Part shown: piece after piece, positions 56,511 through 64,000 of the stretch
How the letters are laid out: each line of letters starts with the position of its first letter
Numbering within the stretch: the first letter of the stretch is position 1
Origin: Cryptomeria japonica
Taxonomy: Eukaryota > Streptophyta > Pinopsida > Cupressales > Cupressaceae
Direction of reading: 5' to 3'
Length of the DNA stretch: 64,000 nucleotides
Assembly (NCBI RefSeq): GCF_030272615.1
Contig: NC_081410.1
Coordinates: forward strand, 225,299,415-225,363,414
Position numbers and translations under genes: made by a program
Notes under the pieces: model-generated
Database searches by the model: none
The model's input: only the letters and a program-made list of their open reading frames with translations
What the model was told of the DNA's origin: nothing

Positions 56511-57919
56511 TGTAATGCCTGCCAAAATACCCTAGAAAAAATAAGCTAACTAACATCTAATGGAACGATTTTTTGTTTTGTTTAACAACTATTGTAATCT
56601 TAAATATCATTTATGCAATGTGAATAATCAACCATCAACTTATTATTAATATAATCATAATATTAAAACATAATCATTAAATCAAATACGCAAGCGGAAT
56701 TACTAACTGCATACACATTGCTCCACCTCCCTAGGGTATCTCAACGTCATTACTTAGTTTCCTCTAACCCAAGCAATAACATATATTCATCATTTTCTAA
56801 TCTTAAAACCATTACTATTTCATCAATGCCCATATGAAAATCATTTAATATCTCCATTAAGATGATATGCAACTAAATGTTTATTGATGCATTTTATTCT
56901 AGCATTAATCCCCTACTAAATGATATATAATTCTTGATACATTCTTTAATCATCTACATATTTGCAATTAACTTAATATTTCTTTTCATATTACATGATC
57001 CTAATGCTTTCCTACCTTATGATAGGAAATCCTTTAATTCCTTAAGTTAAATGATATCGATGCAAGATCAATCCCATTACTAAGGTTCATTTTAAGTTCC
57101 AATTCTATATGTTCCTTCAATTCCTTAACCATCCATATCCCTAAGTTTATTATGCAACTAGCATGCATATATTTCACTAAATGCATAACATGGAATACAT
57201 TCCTTTTAACACATACATTTCATTTATGAGATTCTTACATCCTAATATGATTCTTAATCCTTAATACATCCTATATGCTTAATGCAAGGTCCTAATGCCA
57301 TTACCAATTAACCATTGATATGCTATGAAAGTATACCTATCATTTCAATGCACTAACATGAGTGAAAATGACATTTAAGAATGATATTATTTCTTCCATA
57401 ATCGCTACTTATGTTCATTCTACCATCTAAGTTTCATTATCACATTGGCGCATCTACTACAAGGCTCATTCTCCCACATCTTTCCAAGTAACACTTAATA
57501 CAAACATGAACAAGATCTATCCAATATGAAACCATTGCAAGAATATAAATCTACATGAATCACTTCCTCCTTCAAATCTTATTACATAACATCAATTATA
57601 AATGTCACAATTACATTACATTCATAGGTCTCAATCCAAGACATCATCTAGATTGCATGCACCATTACAAATACATGAATTATATAATGAGAGAATAGCT
57701 CATCCATCTACTACATCTCCTATGATCATTACTAGGTTAATTTACATCTTGAATCATGATTTCTAAATACATAAATCTATTGCATTAAAATCCACAATCC
57801 ATCATGATGAAGAATCCACATCCATGCAATAAAGAACACCAACAAGGGGAAAAACTAAATGGTAAAAAGCACCAACCACCCGGCCATGTGGAACCAAAGG
57901 AAACACCCCCCATGCAAAT
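56511..57919 (-). repeat. Element E2 LTR (3' LTR on the minus strand), internally truncated
   Basis: The plus strand starts TGTAATGCCTGCCAAAATACCC and matches 60685-62096 nearly throughout, and 27609-28141 plus 41052-42260 more loosely. It stops matching the full LTR after CACCCCCCATGC (about 57919), where sequence like 46060 follows. About 3.8 kb present in E1 is missing. Confidence 0.85.
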
Positions 57920-60684
57920 AACAAGATTTACAACATTCAAGTATCCTTGTCTCCACCATGCTTCCGCTACGCTACTCTAATACAAACATTGGGTGTAACA
58001 AATTAATTCCTTCAAAGCATCCTTTATCTATTATTTATACATGATAGATTCATAACAACTTTTAAAGGTATAAAATCATCAGCCTTTTTTTTAATTATTT
58101 TATAAATTATAGACTTCGTAGTTCCATGTGCATTTATATCTTATAAATCTAGAAAATTACCAATACATTTTGCCTTATTAACTTGATTCATTTACTCAAC
58201 TAATATCAATATTATCCAATTGTTCACCTAGTCTAGTGCAATTCTCCGTGATGTCCTCCCTTGCACACACTATCAAAGGTTCGGAAGGAACATGATAGAT
58301 ACAATAATTGACACAAAATGAGGGACCACAATACTTCAACATTTGGAATGACCACCATAAACAACAAAAGAGAAATCAAAAGGAAAACATCATCAAGTCC
58401 AACAATTAAATTATGAAAAAGAAGAAAATTTGTCAGCAAAATCCAATCAAGGATAAAGTATGACAAATTCCTCAACAAGGAGTAAATAAAGAAAGAAGAA
58501 ATCAGTGGTCAGCCCAAAAACCCATAAATCCCAAGAACAAGTTATCTTCAAAAATACTTCACACCAGCCACAAAATAACTCAAGTCAAAATAAATAACTC
58601 ATCCAATCCACATCACGAGGTGACCAATATTGATCATGCCAAGGGAGTAACTATTGCACACACCCAAGGGTATAATGCCCCTTGAACGAGTTAGATAGTG
58701 CACACCATACTTTTGAGATCTTTATTAATATGTTCCATATTTTCTTAATCTTCTTTAATGTAATGCAAACCTTTACTAAAGTCCAGATAAGTATCTTTTT
58801 GAAGAATGATAATTGGGAGGAAAAGATAAGGTGATTAATACACCTATACTCATACCAAGAATACACTCATACCATAGCTACTGTTCACAATATCCAATTC
58901 TACAAAACAATCATATTTACCAAGTTATAATAGAAACAGATGTCAAAATCTTCCATTAATTACTTGAAGTAACACCATAACTTACACCATTTCTCTCAAT
59001 GTACAACTAATAGGGCATATATGGTTAGAATTTCCTTCATAAAATCATTAAGCAACTTAGTCAAACATATATATAGATAAGAAAACAAGTCTTTTACTTA
59101 CACAAAATTTTAATATTAGTTTCCAATCACATCCACTCATTTTAGTATTAGAAATCTCCTAATACATCATTATCCATTTGTAGATATTAAGAAAATCACC
59201 ATTCTACTTGCAAAAACTTAATTTCCTAATGTCACACTATCACATAGATACATACATCATTTTATTCAAACTCATCTCTTATCATTGCTTAGTTATAAGC
59301 ATTCATTAACTAAGTACTTTCAACATTTCAAGAGGTCAGTACATCTTCATACAAGTTATTATCGATTCACACTACTAGAATCTATTAAAAGAAACACTTT
59401 CTTAAAATTGAAATAAAGGACGTAGCATTTGTACCTAGTCTACCTATTGTTCAAGAAAAAAATTTCTTGGAGCCACATCAATCCTACTCAAGGCTTAAGA
59501 ATCTAACCTCACCAAACCAAATTAAGACACAATGATATCATTTCCTACACATGCAATGCACCACTCTTTACTTCATTTGATATGTATACTATAACATGGT
59601 ATTTTAACTTGCTAGTCAGTAAATACTTTTGCATCTATATGAAGAGGTATTTTATCTAACCAATTCTTCTTCTTTCAAAGGAAATAGAAATAATGGATGC
59701 AATCACAAACTCCTAACCTCAAATGAAAAGTTATTCCATCTAGCTAATCTTTTAATAAATGCAAAATTCACATCCATCAATCGCTATTAAATCCTTTTAT
59801 TTAATGCTAATAACTCCTAGGTGCATGAATCTTTTACCCAAATAGAGACAAAAGGAAGGATATAATCAATAAACTCACAAAAAGATTACACATGAACAAT
59901 TCAATTTCTTGGACAAGCTTTATGCATCTAATGCATTCTTTCCTAAGGTATGCAATTTTAACTTCACATTATATTTCCTAATATTATAAATGCAACTAGA
60001 GATCCCAATCATCATTAAAGGCTATGTTTTAATCAAACAATTTTTTTCTTGCAGGCAACATCATACATATTTGAACACTTGACATTTCTATATTATACCA
60101 GCTATTATTCCTTATATTTACATAGGAAAATGGGATTATAGAGAAGACACTCCTAGCTACCATTTTCTTACATATATATGCATCTCCTACAAGTTCTTTA
60201 ATTTCACATCCTTATCTATACTAAACAAATTTATATCCTGAAAACACTTCTTCTTACCATTCATGTGAAAAATCCACATAACAAGCTAGTCTTCGAAGCA
60301 TAACATTAGTTAAAAGAATACACACAATCTTTCCTCTTTCTATAGAATAATCATCTATATATAGGAGTATCAACCTTTAACATTCAGGGTGGCGCTAGGA
60401 ATTATGAAACAACAAGATCCAATAAAATCACATATCCATCTTTCTCATTTAGAGAATGCATAAAGAATGAATATACGTCTTGCAAAAAATTATGAATTGC
60501 AGGGGAGATTAGGGAGAAACACAAAGTATGGACAATTAAGATCACCAAAGTTGTGTTGACATTTTCTGACATAAATATCAAATGGTAACTCAACTCAAGA
60601 GGAAAATACAACATACAACACAAAACCAAGAGAAACATCCTTAACCAAATATCTCAGTGTTGCAACATGGGCACTAATACCAGA
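57920..60684 (-). other. Element E2/E3 interior, non-coding
   Basis: About 2.8 kb of A/T-rich sequence on which I find no gag, protease, RT or integrase on either strand; the minus-strand ORFs are short, hydrophobic and unlike known domains. It lies between the two E-type LTRs. A structure of this kind is called a LARD (large retrotransposon derivative). Confidence 0.65.
60668..60682 (-). promoter_or_regulatory. Element E3 primer binding site
   Basis: The minus strand reads TCTGGTATTAGTGCCC two bases inside the end of the right LTR, with TGG as the tRNA complement. It resembles TGGTATCAGAGCCC with two changes, and fixes the orientation of E2/E3. Confidence 0.75.
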
Positions 60685-62096
60685 TGTAATGCCCGCCAAA
60701 ATACCCTAGAGAAAATAAGCTAACTAACATCTAATGGAACATTTTTTTTTTGTTTTGTTTAACAACTAATGTAATATTAAATATCATTTATGCAATGTGA
60801 ATAATTAACCATCAACTTATTATTAATATAATCATAACATTAAACCATAATCATTAAATCAAATACACAAGCGGAATTACTAACTACATACACATTTCTC
60901 CACCTCCCTAGGGTATCTCAATGTCATTACTTAGTTTCCTCTAACCCAAGCAATAACATCTATTCATCATTTCCTAATCTTAAAACCATTACTATTCCAT
61001 CATGCCCATATGCAAATCATTTACTATCTCCATTAAGATGATATGCAACTACATGTTTATTTATGCATTCTATCCTAGAATTAATCTTGTACTAAATGAT
61101 ATACAATTCTTGATACATTGTTTAATCATCTACATACATGAAATGCACTTAATATTTCTTTTCATATTACATGATCCTAAATTATTTCCTACCTTATGAT
61201 AGGCAATCCTTTAATTCCTTAAATTACATGATATCGATGCAAGATCAATCCCATTACTAAGCTTCATTTTAAGCTCCAATTCCATATGTACCTACAATTC
61301 CTTAACCATTTATATCCCTAAGTTTATTATGAAACAAACATTCTTATCTTTCACTAAATGCATAACATGGAATACATTCCTTTTAACACATACATTTCAT
61401 TTATGAGACTCTTACATCCTAATATGATTCTTAATCCTTAATACATCCTATATTATTAATGCAAGGTCCTAATACCATTACCAATTAACCACTGATATGC
61501 TATGAAAGTATACCTATCATTTCAATGCACTAACATGAGTGAAAACCACATTCAAGAATGATATTATTTCTTCCATAATCATTACTTATGTTCATTATAC
61601 CATCTAAGTTTCAATATCACATGGCATCTACTACAAGGCTCATTCTCCCACATCTTTCCAAGTAACACAATACAAACATGAACACGATCTATCCAATATG
61701 AAACAATTGCAAGAATAGAAATCTACATGAATCACTTCCTCCAAATATTATTACATAAAATCAATTATAAATGTCACAATTACATTACATTCATAGGTCT
61801 CAATCCAAGACATCATCTAGATTGCATACACTATTACAAATACATGAATTACATAATGAGAGAATAGCTCATCCATCTACTACATCTACTATGATCATTA
61901 CTTTAAATCTTGAGTCATGATTTCTAAATACATAAATCTGCTGCATTAAAATCCATAATCTATCATGATAAAGAATCCACATTCATGCAAAAAAGAACAC
62001 CAACAAGGAGAAAAACCCAATGGTAAAAAGCACCAACCACCTGACCATGTAGAACCAAAGGAACCACCCCCTGTGCTAGGAGATGACACAAGTTCA
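60685..62096 (-). repeat. Element E3 LTR (5' LTR on the minus strand), interrupted
   Basis: It matches 56511-57919 with few changes. On the minus strand it ends GGCGGGCATTACA at 60685. It runs to GGAGATGACACAAG..., where a TGTTGG sequence (element I) takes over at 62097; E1 continues the LTR past this point (42268 onward), which shows the interruption. Confidence 0.88.
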
Positions 62097-64000
62097 TGTT
62101 GGAATTATGTTGCCATTGATGTCAATCGGTATAGAAGGACAATCGGTATGGAAGTATTGTTGAAATGAAGTCATTATTGTCAACTAAGTGTTGCAGGTCA
62201 CCGGTAAAGAAGAAGAATGCCATTCAAAGGAATGACCATTGGAGTCGCAGTTGAGTCACCGGTACACAAGTTAGTGTTTGACTTGTGTGGAAGATATGGA
62301 CAGGAGACTGGTATGATATAACAATCAGTACATGATGACTAACAGTGAGTGTGCCCCAAACTAGATCACATGTGCCTGTTTGAAGGTATGCTACACAAAT
62401 AGGGAAGCCACATGAGTGCATGGCAGGATGCAAATGACAAGGACTCACTCCCACTGGTAAGTGGAGCTTATCTCCTATTATGCAAAGTATGCACTGGACC
62501 GACAGAGAAGGCATGCTGAGTTGTCAGAACAAATGAAGAGAGATAGTTTTTGTCACATTGGTAAATCAGCTGAGATGATGTCCAGTTTGATGGTGAAGAA
62601 GGCAATGTGGAGAAGTTTCAAAGAGAGTATGCTATTGGTATGTAGATTCCTTAGATGAAATCAGTTGAATATTGATGACATGGAGTCATCAAGATGGCTA
62701 CCAGTGTGTATGAGAACTGGTGAGAGAGAAAGGAGGCTAAGTAATGTTCTCCTACCTGATGTAAATGAGCATGCTATGGATAGATATTTGTGGTGATCGG
62801 TTAAGGTGTTCTACCAAAAGATCAACAAAGTGGATACATTAAGGGTACCTGGTAAAGTGTGAGATATCGACAGGGTTAGTGAACTGATAGAAAAGAAGGA
62901 CCGGTTGAGTGTTTGGTCAGTGATCCTGTCTGAACCAATACATAGATCTTTGTTGAAGTGGATACCGATAAATGATACCACGTGGAGTTGAAGTGGAAAG
63001 CTCATAGAGGTTAGTGAAGTGTCATGTCAGTGAGGTAGTTGGCAATTGGTCGACATTAAATTTTGACTGTGAGGTTAGAGAAAGAAAAATAGAAGATTGC
63101 GGCTCGAGATGAAGAAAACAACATAAATTCATAAAGGATTGATCTTGCAGATCAAATCATATTGAAGGAGAACTTTGGTGAGTGGATCAAGGAAGGATGA
63201 TCCAATCTTTGTGCTTTCTTGTCAAAGAAAACAACTGAGATATTTATGGCATTTGACACATGCAGGTCAAAATACAGGGCCATGTTTTTTAAGTTTAAAA
63301 AATGTGTATTGGAAGACATGTTAATGGTGGTGATGTGAAGATAGTTGTCTTGGATCTCAGAACAAATGAGATTTGATTAGATTTGATATGCCTCGTGATT
63401 AGTGGAAGAAACCCTAAGGCACCAAGTTTAAATGTTTCTTTTGGCGAGAATGTCTGATCATAAATATGGAGGCCGAAGATTAAAGTTTATGATGCCTCAG
63501 AGTAAGATGTTGTGAAGTGATGCACAAGGCCAAATAGATAAGTAGATGAAGAGAGATATCTATAGAGGATCATAGAGGTCAAGCAATAGGGAGACAATTG
63601 GTAATAGGTTTTGGTGAAGGTTTAACCGGTGAGGTTAAAGCAAACAACAAGCTGTTGAATGAGAGAGTGTTGCTGAATGTGAGAATAAATCAGTCAAGTA
63701 CTCAATGAGTATCAAAAGAGAGACTAAGTGTGAGAGATATTAGGGTTGAAGAGTTCAACCAACAATAGTGAGATAACCAGTGGTGACCAAACTAGTAGAG
63801 AAGAGTGGCAGAAGAGTGCAGAGTAGGCAAGAAGGAACCAATAGAAGATAGAACCGATGGAGAGCAGCAGAGAAGTTGAGAGAAGAGGAAACCAGAAGAG
63901 AGAATCATCAGAGAGAGAACCTGTAGTGAACTAGATAGAAGATCTAGTAGAGAGATTTGAAGAAGAGTTAGAAAATCCTTTTGTGACAAGTCTATTAACT
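62097..64000 (+). mobile_element. Element I, start of another LTR element (window edge)
   Basis: It begins TGTTGGAATTATGTTGCC, in the style of the K and G LTR starts, inside the E3 LTR. The next ~1.9 kb contains no LTR end, primer site or coding frame I can identify, so it is either a long LTR or an unrelated insertion. No second copy is visible. ORFs here are short and unconvincing. Confidence 0.45.

Noticed and set aside
60402-60638. 78-codon minus-strand hydrophobic ORF in the E interior
   Set aside because: No similarity to a known domain, and similar chance ORFs occur on both strands of this A/T-rich sequence.
1-64000. Host genes, tRNA or rRNA genes
   Set aside because: I looked for coding frames with non-transposon domains and for tRNA-like elements on both strands; none was convincing.

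Overview
The window looks like a piece of a very large, repeat-rich plant nuclear genome, and I infer a seed plant, most likely a gymnosperm such as a conifer. Everything I can assign belongs to LTR retrotransposons that have inserted into one another. I found no host gene, tRNA, rRNA, CRISPR array or bacterial feature. Nearly all coding sequence is broken by stop codons, so most entries are pseudogenes. Element letters below are mine.

Left part (1-7151). Element A (1-3304) is a Ty3/gypsy Tat-like gag-protease remnant. It is fused at 3304/3305 to the truncated 5' LTR of element B (3305-7151). B is a Tat-like derivative with a primer binding site, a protease tail plus a proline-rich/acidic ORF, a polypurine tract and a complete 3' LTR, but no gag, RT or integrase.

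Second part (7152-24918). Element C is a Ty3/gypsy chromovirus of Tekay/Del type. It has the 3' part of its 5' LTR, an initiator-Met-type primer site, gag-PR-RT-RNaseH-INT in a single frame carrying many nonsense codons, and a full ~4.0 kb 3' LTR. A complete Ty1/copia element K (14141-20826, minus strand, 5-bp target duplication AAATG) sits in the last codons of C.

Third part (24919-27608). Element D is an LTR end, a primer site like that of B, and a broken ORF of degenerate repeats followed by the conserved pre-protease segment of Tat elements.

Right part (27609-64000). Element E1 is in reverse orientation and its LTR is related to that of C. F (28142-41051), a chromovirus with a chromodomain, is inserted in the E1 LTR. 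G (32528-39269) is inserted in the integrase of F. H (46143-56116, LTR-internal-LTR-truncated internal) is inserted in the E1 interior. A second E-type element (E2/E3, 56511-62096) lies further right, and its right LTR is interrupted by the start of another element, I (62097-64000).

The most interesting content is G and H. They are two different LTR families that share one unusual plan: a coiled-coil protein with four or five zinc knuckles, then a second long ORF of about 1,000 codons with a conserved N-terminal domain I do not recognise, and no protease, RT, RNase H or integrase. Their LTR ends, primer sites and polypurine tracts resemble those of copia element K. The E family, with no coding sequence, resembles C in its LTR, and B and D share Tat-like features with A. 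The window therefore reads as three autonomous lineages, each accompanied by stripped-down relatives that probably borrow its machinery (inference).
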